In this document: positions 35,000-44,419 of the stretch, in pieces
Numbering within the stretch: position 1 is the first letter of the stretch
Layout: each line of letters opens with the position of its first letter
Assembly: GCA_019359595.1 (NCBI GenBank)
Contig: JAHHGZ010000008.1
Coordinates: 62,001 to 126,000, forward strand
From: Cyanomargarita calcarea GSE-NOS-MK-12-04C
GTDB lineage: Bacteria; Cyanobacteriota; Cyanobacteriia; Cyanobacteriales; Nostocaceae
Direction of reading: 5' to 3'
Length of the DNA stretch: 64,000 bases
Notes under the pieces: generated by a model
Told to the model about the DNA's origin: nothing
What the model saw: only the letters and a program-made list of their open reading frames with translations
Database searches by the model: none
Made by a program: the position numbers and the translations under genes

Positions 35000-37756
35000 C
35001 TACGCCTCTATCCCTAGTTCTTTCATCAACTCGTCGTCTGTAAAATAGGGACGAGGCGTATGGCGAAAGTGCCTGATAGCCCAAGGACGTTGAGCAATTT
35101 CTTCAAATGTTTCTACATCCTCACTTAATTCAGCTTCAAAAACAGTACCATCAAGTGCCCAACCAGGTATTTCTGGCAACATCGGAAGCCATTCTTCTTG
35201 ATTGTCATCTATTAACCCACTCAAATATAAGCGAATTTGACTATTATCCTGGGACACTTCTAAAACTTGACCGCGCACAATAAATGTAGACTTTATTTGT
35301 TCTGATTTCCACTCTTTTAATTCTGGAGGTTCTCCTGTGCGAGCTATCTCAATCCAGTGCGGATTTCCGTAAGATGCCTCTACCAATTTCTCTAATTGCT
35401 CGCGTAGTTTATCTGGTTTAGGGATAGGAGCATGATTTTGATCCCGCTCAATAATTTGACGACTGATTTCAATCACATCTAAATTTATTTTTCGAGGTAA
35501 CTGAAGTTTACAGAGTTCATTTAATGTTATTTCATGTGTTTTGCGTCCAATTAAAGAGAGTGCATTACATATCCTTGATGCCAGGATACCTAGAAGCCAT
35601 AATATTTGCTGTTCGTAGTCAAGTTGTTCCCATCCTTCAGGAAATTCATCGTTCTCATATCCTTCAACATATTTACCTGCCTCTTTTGTGGGAAGAACAC
35701 AAAATATATTGTTATCAGGACAAAGACCAGTGGTATCCAGTTGAGCAGCAAGAGGATATACAGATCCACGATTGACTTTTCGACCAACAAGTATTTTTGG
35801 TAAATCCAAAAGTTGATCATTTTCTAATCGAGAACTTTCTAGGTATTCTCTTCCATACCTCAGCCAACGCTCTTGATCAGGAACTCTTTTTGGATTTGCC
35901 CATAACCGCTTACGATCGCGCCACTTCATCCGCCAGTTGAGTTTACACACTGTATCAGGTGGACATTCACCAACTGGTTTATAGTGTTTGCTAGGAGTTA
36001 CACCATTAAAAACATAGAAAAGGCTGCCTAAAGAAATTGTTGGAACAGCAATATTTATTGATGGTGCTGTAACTGATGCCCAGTCATCAGTACAATTTAA
36101 TTGTGAAATCCATGTAGTACCTAGAAAACCGTTATCACGAGTATCAGAAATCTTTGCTCTAGAAAAAATTGCTCGTGCAAAAGTAGGAATTTTTATTTGG
36201 GGCTTTCCAATACTTCCCAGAATAATTGTTACATCTTGGCTCGCATCAATACCAACAGTACCCTCTGGACATTGCCATACTTCAAAAATGCGGCAATTTT
36301 CAGTTATCAATTTACGTGTATCTAATATTCCATGAGTTGAAGCTGTTAAAAAAGATTGAGGTAGGATAAAAGCAAACTGAGAATCTTTATCCAACCAACT
36401 TAAAACTTTCTCTATAAATTTTGCTGCTCGTTGAGTATTTCCATCTTCCGCGAAAGGTGGATTTGCCACGATAACACGGGGCTTTATGCCCATGTTATTC
36501 TTATCTAACTTCTCGTAATCTTCATGAGAAAAGTGAGAAGGAAAGGGAAATGGAACATCTTGACCCAAAGACTCTCTTGCTAAGGTGTATCTAAGTTGTG
36601 TTACTAAATCCGCATATTGATCTAAATCATTTCCTGAAACATGCTGTTCAAGATAATATTTTCGCGCTTCCACATCTTCAGGAATATCAGACATCCCTGC
36701 AAGACGAGATGTCGCAGCTAATAAGAGACTACCCGAACCTGCCGCTGGGTCGAAAATAACTCTTTCCTCTGGACGTAGCCGTTCCAAAGGAAGTAGCTCA
36801 AGCATACGTTCCGCGATCGCAACTGGTGTGTAATGTCGCTGCAAGTCGCTCCACTTTGCACCACCAATATCGTTAGGTAATTCTTTGATAGCTCGTTCGT
36901 ACAGCAGCCCAACATCTTTATGATCCACCAGCGCAAAACTGACTCGACTCCCTAAGTTATATGCTAAACGCTGTAACACCCTATCGCTTAGATGAGGTAT
37001 CGATTCTTCTAAAGCCTTTTTAAAAAAACCGTTGACACGAGGGACTGTGCGATTTAGTAAAGCGTGAGGATCGTTAGTTGGAATCCTTAAATCTGAACCA
37101 AAAAAGCCTTTGTCCTCTAAAATTCGTGCAGCCATAAATGCGATTGCAACTCGAATTCCATGTCCTGCTATTTCTGCACGAGAGGACGTATAACTTTGTG
37201 GACGTGTTTGTTGCTGAGGAAGACCAATATCTTCAAGCACTCCCTGAATGGCTGTTTGAAATGCTCGATCCAGTTCTGCCCTTTGTCTAAGTAGAAAAGA
37301 TAAACTACGCTCCGTAATTGATTCTTCTAAATCAGCAAGCGTTAGCTGACCAGTACGAAATTCTGCTAAGGCTTTTGGTGTAAATAGTTTACTTCTAGGT
37401 TCACCAAGCTCAACCGCTAAGGAATCACTCTCAATTTCCCGTTCTTCCAACTTACCAGATGGGTCAAGATATTGAAGTAAGATGTAAGCCTCATCTGTAA
37501 CTAACAATCCCGCACGAATAGGATAACGATTTAGCCTTCGTTTCCACTGTTCAATATCTGATTGTGTGACAGATTGCACCATAAATGCCAAATTAGTTGC
37601 GCTGGGGCGAAGTGCGTAATCAGTCCATAAGGCATCGACTGATATTGGTTCGCTGTCACTATTTATAACTGGGGGAATACGAACATCTCGATGTGGCTCC
37701 ATGTTCCACACCCGACGCGCAGTTTCAATAACATAACTAAGTCCCCGTCCAGTCAT
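35000..37756 (-). CDS. Large N6-adenine DNA methyltransferase
   Basis: The 918-residue protein has a gamma-type N6-adenine methylase core with SAM motif I at residues 335-342 (FDPAAGSG) and catalytic NPPF at 432-435. The N-terminal 300 residues are helical, with a region (WKRRLNRYPIRAGLLVTDE, AYILLQYLD) that might be a degenerate nuclease-like or HsdR_N-like domain, but I see no clear PD-ExK motif. Residues after 560 look like a target-recognition region, followed by a small strand-rich domain. It is unlike a simple HsdM because no HsdS or HsdR is present. It is tightly coupled to the MBL gene and divergent from a MerR-like regulator. Confidence 0.88.
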   Translation of the reverse strand: MTGRGLSYVIETARRVWNMEPHRDVRIPPVINSDSEPISVDALWTDYALRPSATNLAFMVQSVTQSDIEQWKRRLNRYPIRAGLLVTDEAYILLQYLDPSGKLEEREIESDSLAVELGEPRSKLFTPKALAEFRTGQLTLADLEESITERSLSFLLRQRAELDRAFQTAIQGVLEDIGLPQQQTRPQSYTSSRAEIAGHGIRVAIAFMAARILEDKGFFGSDLRIPTNDPHALLNRTVPRVNGFFKKALEESIPHLSDRVLQRLAYNLGSRVSFALVDHKDVGLLYERAIKELPNDIGGAKWSDLQRHYTPVAIAERMLELLPLERLRPEERVIFDPAAGSGSLLLAATSRLAGMSDIPEDVEARKYYLEQHVSGNDLDQYADLVTQLRYTLARESLGQDVPFPFPSHFSHEDYEKLDKNNMGIKPRVIVANPPFAEDGNTQRAAKFIEKVLSWLDKDSQFAFILPQSFLTASTHGILDTRKLITENCRIFEVWQCPEGTVGIDASQDVTIILGSIGKPQIKIPTFARAIFSRAKISDTRDNGFLGTTWISQLNCTDDWASVTAPSINIAVPTISLGSLFYVFNGVTPSKHYKPVGECPPDTVCKLNWRMKWRDRKRLWANPKRVPDQERWLRYGREYLESSRLENDQLLDLPKILVGRKVNRGSVYPLAAQLDTTGLCPDNNIFCVLPTKEAGKYVEGYENDEFPEGWEQLDYEQQILWLLGILASRICNALSLIGRKTHEITLNELCKLQLPRKINLDVIEISRQIIERDQNHAPIPKPDKLREQLEKLVEASYGNPHWIEIARTGEPPELKEWKSEQIKSTFIVRGQVLEVSQDNSQIRLYLSGLIDDNQEEWLPMLPEIPGWALDGTVFEAELSEDVETFEEIAQRPWAIRHFRHTPRPYFTDDELMKELGIEA

Positions 37757-38255
37757 TTTTATCTCAAATTTACTACATCAAAAGTAATTGCTAAGTAATT
37801 TAATCTACCTGTGCCTGCATGTGGCATTGAGGTTGTCACTAAATATAGTGGAAATTATCAAAAATTGCGATCGCTACAAGGTGGGTACAAAGCAACATCG
37901 CGTAAGCGATGGGTAGGTTTATCACGCTTGTGCTGATTTCTCAGTTCGCTCTTCACAGTCGTAATGATGGAACTGACTGTAGAAGCTAGCTAGGTAAAGC
38001 TTTATAGCTAACTAGCGTCTAAATTCATTGGAAAGAAGTTTACTATCTGACAACCAACAAAGTTTTTTATTAACTTGGCATAATATTATCACTTTGTTAT
38101 ACAAAAAAACTATTTTGTACAACAAAATTTTTTATTTACAAGTTAAATCATACTCTCTTGTAGATATTTAGAGCTTTGGTATAATGCGATCGCAAGCTCT
38201 AGCTTCTAAAAGAGCCTAAAACCTAACTTGAGTAACCAAGTAGATTAGTACGACT
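37757..38255. promoter_or_regulatory. Divergent control region of methylase and regulator
   Basis: This 499-bp AT-rich region separates the methylase (minus) and MerR-like (plus) genes. TTTGTTATACAAAA (38093-38106) and TTTTGTACAACAAA (38113-38126) are two inverted, near-palindromic 14-mers 6 bp apart, a likely operator. A promoter-like TTGTAG (38158-38163), 16-bp spacer and TATAAT (38180-38185) points towards the regulator gene at 38256. No clear promoter was found for the methylase. Confidence 0.6.
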
Positions 38256-38762
38256 ATGAACCAGATGTCAGGTTTTACAAGACAAGAGACAATGCATCTG
38301 GCTGGCTGCACATCTAGCAGACTTGCCTATTTAGAAAAGGTAAGTTTAATCGTTCCATATCGGTTCGGCAATAATGCAAGACCAACCGTAATTTTTAGCT
38401 GGGAGCAGCTTCTAGAAATACGAGCTATAAAAAACCTGCGAAAAGATGTCTCCCTACAAACGGTTAGGAAGTTAATAAAATTTTTAGACGATAGTGGTTA
38501 TGACAACAGTCTGCGGGATAAGCAGCTAGTCGTTGTTGGCGAAGAAATCTTCTGGGTTAAGCAAGACTGGTCGGACTTTGGTGAAAACCTGCCCACAGCT
38601 GTGAAAGTAGCAGGAAAAAGCGATAAGCAAGTGGGTCAGTATGTCCTGATTGTCATACCGCCATTAATCGATATTGTGAACGAGATTTGGAAAGCTGCAA
38701 GAAGGTCGAAAATAGTGGATTTCAAGAGCTTTGAAAAAAGAGCTAAAACTTTACCAATTTAG
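38256..38762 (+). CDS. MerR-like helix-turn-helix regulator
   Basis: The 168-residue protein begins with a MerR-type DNA-binding domain (FTRQETMHLAGCTSSRLAYL, a wing, then WEQLLEIRAIKNLRKDVSLQ and TVRKLIKFLDDSG). The C-terminal half (IFWVKQDWSDFG, VLIVIPPLIDIVNEIWKAA) is of unknown function. Similar short MerR-like proteins in cyanobacteria are often linked to toxin-antitoxin or mobile loci. It faces away from the methylase-MBL pair with paired palindromes between them, so it probably regulates that pair or itself. The call is sound for the DNA-binding domain only. Confidence 0.75.
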   Translation: MNQMSGFTRQETMHLAGCTSSRLAYLEKVSLIVPYRFGNNARPTVIFSWEQLLEIRAIKNLRKDVSLQTVRKLIKFLDDSGYDNSLRDKQLVVVGEEIFWVKQDWSDFGENLPTAVKVAGKSDKQVGQYVLIVIPPLIDIVNEIWKAARRSKIVDFKSFEKRAKTLPI

Positions 38763-39072
38763 TAATTTCCCAGTGCTGATTGAAGAAAATCTGATAGTTT
38801 CAACTACCATCCCGGTTGGGGATGGGTTGGAAGAATCGAATCAATGCGATGCCCTTGGCAACCATATTCGGTAGTATCGCAAAAAAAATTGCGATAAGGC
38901 AACAAAAATATTTTTGGAGGGTTGAAAAGCGCATTTTGTTCGGGAAACTTCTAAAGTTTACGTATATATCCGAATTCAGGCTAGATCAGCCTTGAATCAC
39001 ATGACCAAGACTATGAACAATTCGGCGACATTAAGTTGTTACTGGACAACAAAGTAATTAGTTAATCAAAAA
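38763..39072. other. Spacer with GCGATGCCCTTGGCAAC motif, no gene
   Basis: This 310-bp gap includes GCGATGCCCTTGGCAAC near 38848, also present at about 33903 (GCGATGCCCTTGGCAACG), a dispersed cyanobacterial palindrome fragment. It also has a short inverted repeat ATCGCAAAAAAAATTGCGAT (38876-38895) suited to a hairpin. No reading frame of interest was found. Confidence 0.5.
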
Positions 39073-39146
39073 TCGGGATGACTGGATTCGAACCAGCGGC
39101 CCCTTCGTCCCGAACGAAGTGCGCTACCAAGCTGCGCCACATCCCG
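39073..39146 (-). tRNA. tRNA-Pro (CGG)
   Basis: On the minus strand the 74-nt sequence folds as a cloverleaf: acceptor CGGGATG pairs with CATCCCG, discriminator A; D-arm GCGCAGCTTGGTAGCGC; anticodon arm CTTCG-TTCGGGA-CGAAG with anticodon CGG; T-arm CTGGTTCGAATCCAG. The CCA end is not encoded. It reads CCG proline codons. Confidence 0.95.
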
Positions 39147-39277
39147 GCACAATAATGCCATTCTTCTAAATATATCACAATCAAAGCTGATTCACAAACT
39201 CGCATCTCTAAATACATTCAATAACTCACCAAGCTTGTTACCATTAACTTTGATAAGTTTAGTGGTAAAAACGGACT

Positions 39278-40174
39278 GTGACTGTTAAACCAGACTGGCT
39301 GCGGGTAAAAGCGCCTCAGTGGGAGCGCGTTGGTAACGTCAAAGAAGTTTTGCGGGATTTAGCACTGAATACGGTTTGCGAGGAAGCGTCCTGTCCGAAT
39401 ATTGGTGAGTGCTTTAGTGCTGGTACTGCGACTTTCTTAATTATGGGGCCTGCTTGCACTCGCGCTTGTCCCTACTGCGATATTGATTTTGAGAAGAAAC
39501 CACAAGCCCTAGACCCCACAGAACCGACACGATTGGCGGAAGCTGTACGTCGAATGCGCCTCAAGCATGTGGTTATCACTTCGGTAAACCGCGATGACTT
39601 AGCTGATGGTGGTGCGTCGCAGTTTGTCCAGTGTATTGAAGCTGTTCGCACTGTATCACCCGACACAACTATAGAAGTATTAATTCCTGACTTGTGCGCT
39701 AACTGGGAAGCGTTGGAAATAATCTTAAAAGCACAGCCAGAAGTCCTAAACCACAACACAGAGACAGTTCCCCGGTTGTATCGTCGGGTGCGTCCCCAAG
39801 GTAATTATCAACGGACGTTGGAATTATTGGACAGAAGCCGCTCCCTCGCTCCTTGGGTTTACACTAAATCCGGTATTATGGTCGGCTTAGGCGAAACCGA
39901 TGAAGAAATCCGTCAAGTTATGTGCGATTTACGTGATGCAGATTGTGATATTTTGACAATTGGTCAATATCTCCAACCCAGTCAAAAACACTTACAGGTA
40001 AGCGACTTTATTCGTCCCGAACAATTCGCTGCTTGGCAAGCATTCGGTGAAGATTTGGGCTTTTTACAAGTTGTTTCCTCCCCCTTGACAAGAAGCTCGT
40101 ATCATGCAGAGCAAGTTAAGGAATTGATGCAGCAATATCCACGGGTGAAGAGTGCAGTGTTAGCTTGCGGTTAG
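39278..40174 (+). CDS. lipA: Lipoyl synthase
   Basis: LipA inserts two sulfurs into protein-bound octanoyl chains to make lipoyl groups for 2-oxoacid dehydrogenases and the glycine cleavage system. The 298-residue radical-SAM enzyme has the auxiliary cluster cysteines C34, C39 and C45 ([12 protein letters not shown]) and the SAM-cluster motif C60xxxC64xxC67 (CTRACPYC). The C-terminal RSSYHAEQ carries the conserved serine. The start is GTG at 39278. Cyanobacteria often have two LipA copies; I cannot see whether this is the only one. It is monocistronic, divergent from the tRNA. Confidence 0.95.
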   Translation: MTVKPDWLRVKAPQWERVGNVKEVLRDLALNTVCEEASCPNIGECFSAGTATFLIMGPACTRACPYCDIDFEKKPQALDPTEPTRLAEAVRRMRLKHVVITSVNRDDLADGGASQFVQCIEAVRTVSPDTTIEVLIPDLCANWEALEIILKAQPEVLNHNTETVPRLYRRVRPQGNYQRTLELLDRSRSLAPWVYTKSGIMVGLGETDEEIRQVMCDLRDADCDILTIGQYLQPSQKHLQVSDFIRPEQFAAWQAFGEDLGFLQVVSSPLTRSSYHAEQVKELMQQYPRVKSAVLACG

Positions 40175-40588
40175 TTTAGATATGTTCAGGTGATTTAATT
40201 GGGATAGGCGAACCTGTGAATTAATTCACGATCGCCGTCAATTCTTTATTATGCTTGACGCTCAAGTCAGCGATCGCGCTTCACGAACCGGAGGTTTATC
40301 GCGCAATTTTTGCAGATCAAAGTTTGCTTAGTTCCGGATTGCAAATTTCTTGCGCTTCTATATAAATAATACTTAACGGCAGCGATCGCCCTAGAAATAA
40401 TATCAAACCATTGCAATGCCGATATGACTACCATCGAAATCGGATGTAAACAATTATTAGAAATTCGGCTGCGATATCTGCCCCAAATGGTACCTGTCAA
40501 AACGCTATCATTTCTATAAGCAAACGACAGAGATAAGATTTATCAAATAATTATCAACTATCCCAGCATTAAAACTTAAAATCCAAAA
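40175..40588. other. Spacer between lipA and gpsA, no gene
   Basis: This 414-bp gap has several HIP1 octamers (at about 40229, 40271 and 40382) and, near its end, tandem ATCCAAAATT units that run into the gpsA start. A minus-strand 77-residue frame at 40267-40500 has no family resemblance and is not called. Confidence 0.5.
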
Positions 40589-41527
40589 TTGAGCAATCCA
40601 AAATCGACTAATCCAAAATCCATAGCTGTTCTCGGTGCTGGTGCGTGGGGAACTTGTTTAGCTGCGATCGCTTCCGATAACGGTCATAAGGTAAGGGTTT
40701 GGTCCCGTAGTGGTTCCCTATCTTTAAAAGAAACAGTCAAAGATGCTGATATTATTCTGTCTGCAATTTCGATGAAGGGGGTAAGCTCGGTTGCAGCGCA
40801 AATTGAATCTTTCTCGATTCCCCCAGATGTAGTTTTTATCACAGCAACGAAAGGGTTAGACCCGGAAACGACTCATACACCGTCGCAAATATGGCAAGCG
40901 ATGTTTCCTAACCATGCAGTAGTTGTGCTGTCGGGGCCAAATTTATCGAAGGAAATTCAGCTCAAACTACCATCTGCAACCGTGGTGGCTAGTCGTTTTC
41001 CTACTGCTGCAGAGTTTGTGCAGCTGGTTTTTTCATCGCAACAGTTTCGAGTCTATACAAATCTCGATACTTTGGGTGTGGAATTAGGGGGGACATTAAA
41101 GAATGTCATCGCGATCGCTGCTGGTGTATGTGATGGTTTGCAGCTGGGAACCAACGCTAAAGCAGCGCTAGTTACTCGTGGACTTACAGAAATGGTTCGC
41201 ATTGGTGTTTCCTGGGGTGCAAAAATGGAAACATTTTATGGGCTATCCGGTTTAGGGGACCTACTAGCGACTTGTAACAGTCCCTTAAGTCGCAATTACC
41301 AAGTTGGTTACCAGCTAGCTTGTGGCAAAACCCTCTCTTCCATTCTTTTGCAGTTACAAGGAACCGCTGAGGGTGTCAATACTTGTCAGGTTTTAGTAAC
41401 CAGAAGTAAGCAGCAAAATATTTCTATGCCAATCACCCAGCAAGTCTATCGCTTACTTCGGGCTGAGATTGCACCCCGACAAGCGCTTGAAGAACTCATG
41501 CAGCGTGATATTAAGCCGGAATTATAA
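40589..41527 (+). CDS. gpsA: Glycerol-3-phosphate dehydrogenase [NAD(P)+]
   Basis: GpsA reduces dihydroxyacetone phosphate to sn-glycerol-3-phosphate for phospholipid synthesis. The 312-residue product has the dinucleotide-binding GAGAWGT at residues 16-22, the family motif VLSGPNLSKEI, GVELGGTLKNVIAIAAG with the catalytic lysine, and LSGLGDLLATC. The first listed codon is TTG at 40589, and the first eleven residues (MSNPKSTNPKS) are encoded by ATCCAAAATC repeats; the true start is uncertain and no ATG lies close to the Rossmann motif. No neighbour is co-oriented within 400 bp. Confidence 0.92.
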   Translation: MSNPKSTNPKSIAVLGAGAWGTCLAAIASDNGHKVRVWSRSGSLSLKETVKDADIILSAISMKGVSSVAAQIESFSIPPDVVFITATKGLDPETTHTPSQIWQAMFPNHAVVVLSGPNLSKEIQLKLPSATVVASRFPTAAEFVQLVFSSQQFRVYTNLDTLGVELGGTLKNVIAIAAGVCDGLQLGTNAKAALVTRGLTEMVRIGVSWGAKMETFYGLSGLGDLLATCNSPLSRNYQVGYQLACGKTLSSILLQLQGTAEGVNTCQVLVTRSKQQNISMPITQQVYRLLRAEIAPRQALEELMQRDIKPEL

Positions 41528-41962
41528 CTATTGACTGTTGACTATCAACCGTCAACCAATATCAAATACCAAGATTTCCTGACGAAGACTTTGCAAACCT
41601 TCAGGAAATCACAAGCATAGCTATGTAGATATAACTATGCCAAAAATAAATATGTTTATCACTTGTCTATGTTTATACCACGCTCTCAAGCTAACAGTCA
41701 AGACACATCAAAGCATAAATCTTGACTGAAGAGTAGATAAAAGGAGTCCAGCTAGGCGTTTGAATAGCTATTGGTTCAACCAACCCCCAGCCTGGGAGTT
41801 CATCAAAAAATATGTGTATATTAAAACCAGTACAGTTTTTCAAAAAAAAACTTAGTGGAATTTTAAACCGTGGTGTTAGTTCTTTGTAAATCACGGGAAC
41901 AATAGCAACAGTTGATTAGCTGACCGTAACCTATTGTTACCTGGAGCCATTGAGACGATATT
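41528..41962. other. sigC upstream region
   Basis: This 435-bp spacer begins with TTGACTGTTGACTATCAACC-type repeats and presumably contains the sigC promoter. TCCTGACGAAG...CTTCAGGA (41577-41607) gives a possible hairpin after gpsA. No reading frame is convincing. Confidence 0.45.
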
Positions 41963-43213
41963 ATGCCAGCAACATCTTTTTACGCAGATGCCGCCTACAA
42001 CACCCAACAGTCCAGCCAGGTTTTTGATTCAGAAATGGCGATTGATGAAAGTGAATTGCCAGTAGAGGAATTGGAAGAGCTAGAAATGGCTGCTGCCGAT
42101 CCTGCTAGCTTTGCTCCTAGTACAAACCGTCGCAGTACTGACTTAGTACGTCTATACCTGCAGGAAATTGGTCGGGTTCGGCTGTTAGGACGCGATGAAG
42201 AGGTTTCAGAAGCTCAAAAAGTCCAGCGCTATTTAAAGCTACGAGCGCTGCTTGCGAATACTGCCAAGCAAGGAGATGAAGTCCTTTGTGTCTACCTGCG
42301 GTTAGTTGAAGTTCAAGAGCGGTTAACATCTGAGTTAGGACATCGTCCTTCTCTAGAACGTTGGGCTAGTACATCTGGTATAGAACTGTCGGATCTCAAG
42401 CCGACTTTAAGCCAAGGGAAACGACGTTGGGCTGAGATTGCCAAGTTAACAGTTGAAGAATTAGAGAAAGTTCAGAGCAACGGACTCCAGTCCAAAGAAC
42501 ACATGATTAAGGCGAATTTGCGCCTAGTTGTGTCTGTTGCGAAGAAGTACCAAAATCGTGGTTTGGAATTATTGGATTTAGTCCAAGAAGGTACTTTAGG
42601 CTTGGAACGTGCAGTTGAGAAGTTTGACCCCACCAAGGGTTACCGTTTCAGCACCTACGCTTACTGGTGGATTCGTCAGGGGATTACACGGGCGATCGCT
42701 ACTTCTAGCCGCACTATCCGTCTCCCAGTTCACATTACAGAAAAACTCAACAAAATCAAAAAGGCACAACGCAAAATTGCCCAAGAAAAGGGTCGTACCC
42801 CAACTTTGGAAGATTTGGCAGTTGAGTTAGAAATGACACCGGCTCAAGTGCGGGAAGTCTTGTTGCGCGTTCCTCGCTCCGTTTCTTTGGAAACTAAAGT
42901 TGGTAAAGACAAAGACACTGAGTTGGGAGAACTACTCGAAACAGACGGTGTAACACCAGAAGATATGTTGATGCGGGAATCTTTACAAAGAGACTTGCAA
43001 AATCTTTTGGCTGATTTAACCAGCCGTGAGCGTGATGTAATTCTCATGCGCTTTGGTTTAGCAGATGGTCACCCTTACTCCCTAGCAGAAATCGGACGTG
43101 CGCTTGATTTATCACGGGAACGGGTACGTCAAATCGAATCCAAGGCCTTGCAAAAGCTGCGCCAACCCAAGCGTCGCAACCTCATCCGCGACTATTTGGA
43201 ATCTCTTAGTTAG
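41963..43213 (+). CDS. sigC: Group 2 RNA polymerase sigma factor SigC
   Basis: The 416-residue sigma-70 family protein has regions 1.2 (DLVRLYLQEIGRVRLLGRDE), 2 (LDLVQEGTLGLERAVEKFDP, YRFSTYAYWWIRQGITRAIA), 3 and 4 (RERDVILMRFGL, SLAEIGRALDLSRERVRQIE). The N-terminus MPATSFYADAAYNTQ and the length match SigC of Anabaena as I recall them. Group 2 sigma factors are non-essential and act in stress, stationary phase and nitrogen or carbon responses. The adjacent furA, peptidoglycan-binding and cobN genes match the furA region of Anabaena from memory, which supports the assignment. Confidence 0.92.
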   Translation: MPATSFYADAAYNTQQSSQVFDSEMAIDESELPVEELEELEMAAADPASFAPSTNRRSTDLVRLYLQEIGRVRLLGRDEEVSEAQKVQRYLKLRALLANTAKQGDEVLCVYLRLVEVQERLTSELGHRPSLERWASTSGIELSDLKPTLSQGKRRWAEIAKLTVEELEKVQSNGLQSKEHMIKANLRLVVSVAKKYQNRGLELLDLVQEGTLGLERAVEKFDPTKGYRFSTYAYWWIRQGITRAIATSSRTIRLPVHITEKLNKIKKAQRKIAQEKGRTPTLEDLAVELEMTPAQVREVLLRVPRSVSLETKVGKDKDTELGELLETDGVTPEDMLMRESLQRDLQNLLADLTSRERDVILMRFGLADGHPYSLAEIGRALDLSRERVRQIESKALQKLRQPKRRNLIRDYLESLS

Positions 43214-43889
43214 TCAATAAGGCGAGAAAAAACATCTCTAAACTAGGCTCGTAGTAGCGCTTTATATAGCGTCCGGCAAGCCACAGCGCTTCTTGTGGCT
43301 ACTACAGACCTTTTGGATTTATTTCCGCCTACCTGACTTGAAAATAATCAATCAATATTTGATTTTGGATTTATTCCATAGTTGAAACTAGTTCCTCTCT
43401 CACCTTTTTACTTATTCAATCCAAAATCTCAAATCGCCGATTATTCAATTTAACAGGTTTGTGTAACGGTTACTTTGAATACTAAGCACTCACCACATTT
43501 AGTTTGTATATCTCAAATTCCTACAGGAATGAGTAAGGTGGGTTTTGGCGTGGTACCCGAACCCGTGCAACTTAAATGTGGACTACTCTTATGCGGTTAC
43601 AATCCTTAACAAGAGCGTTAACAGCCAATTCCAAATCCAAAATCTTGGGATCGAAAATGCGATCGCCAATTTAAAAAGAATTATTGCCATTAAAAAAAAC
43701 TTGAGTGCTGCAAATCTTTTTCTTAAGATATATTTGGGGTAGGGATTGCATACTATCTGGTTGCTTATCAAGATTTCATGACTTGTTTTAGCTTCCTTAG
43801 CAATTATTCTCAATAAGTTGTGATTGTTGCAACTTGGTTCAAATATTTGTTATATTCTCAACTAACAGTCTTTGTTGAGAAAAATTAGT
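43214..43889. promoter_or_regulatory. sigC-furA spacer with hairpin and furA promoter
   Basis: Just after sigC a hairpin AGCCACA (43279-43285) with TGTGGCT (43294-43300) lies inside a larger inverted GTAGTAGCGC/TACTAC pair, possibly a terminator or dispersed palindrome. Ahead of furA, TTGCAA (43827-43832), 18 bp and TATATT (43851-43856) form a promoter-like pair in AT-rich sequence (AATTATTCTCAATAA, TATTCTCAACTAA) of the kind used as FurA iron boxes. FurA autoregulation is known in Anabaena; the exact boxes here are inferred. Confidence 0.5.
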
Positions 43890-44345
43890 ATGACTGTCTA
43901 CACATCTGTTTCGCTTAAAGCAGAACTTAATGAACGCGGCTGGCGTTTAACTCCCCAGAGAGAGACGATTTTACACATTTTTCAAGAGCTTCCACAAGGT
44001 GAGCATCTGAGTGCTGAAGACCTTTACTATCGGTTAGAAGGTCAAGGGGAAGGGATTAGCTTATCAACGATTTATCGGACTTTGAAGTTGATGGCACGGA
44101 TGGGAATTTTGCGGGAATTAGAACTGGGAGAGGGTCATAAGCATTACGAACTCAACCAGCCATATCCTCACCACCACCACCACTTGATATGTGTCAGGTG
44201 CAACACAACCATCGAGTTCAAGAACGACACAATTCTTAAAATTGGAGCTAAAACTGCTCAAAAAGAAGGTTATCAGTTGCTTGACTGCCAACTGACAATC
44301 CATGCCGTGTGTCCCAAGTGCCAAAGGGCATTAATCCCTGTTTAG
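43890..44345 (+). CDS. furA: Ferric uptake regulator FurA
   Basis: FurA is the global iron-responsive repressor, also active in heme binding and redox control. The ATG at 43890 gives 151 residues beginning MTVYTSVSLKAELNERGWRL; a TTG six codons upstream is not preferred. The winged helix (LSTIYRTLKLMARMGILREL) is followed by the metal-binding HHHHHLICVRC and CPKC. Five cysteines at 101, 104, 133, 141 and 144 coincide with those of Anabaena FurA, where CXXC motifs give disulfide-reductase activity. The convergent gene at 44420 ends only 74 bp beyond, so read-through would be antisense to furA. Confidence 0.95.
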   Translation: MTVYTSVSLKAELNERGWRLTPQRETILHIFQELPQGEHLSAEDLYYRLEGQGEGISLSTIYRTLKLMARMGILRELELGEGHKHYELNQPYPHHHHHLICVRCNTTIEFKNDTILKIGAKTAQKEGYQLLDCQLTIHAVCPKCQRALIPV

Positions 44346-44419
44346 CACTTGGGGCAGTATGTTGTGATAAGAGGTGGGCAAGCGGTTGGTAACAGACAAC
44401 GATCCATATGGTGCGGATG

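Noticed and set aside
40267-40500. 77-codon minus-strand frame between lipA and gpsA
   Set aside because: HIP1-rich sequence without family resemblance or ribosome-binding site.
43545-43742. 65-codon plus-strand frame upstream of furA
   Set aside because: It includes repeat-like ATCCAAAATC sequence and has no conserved features.
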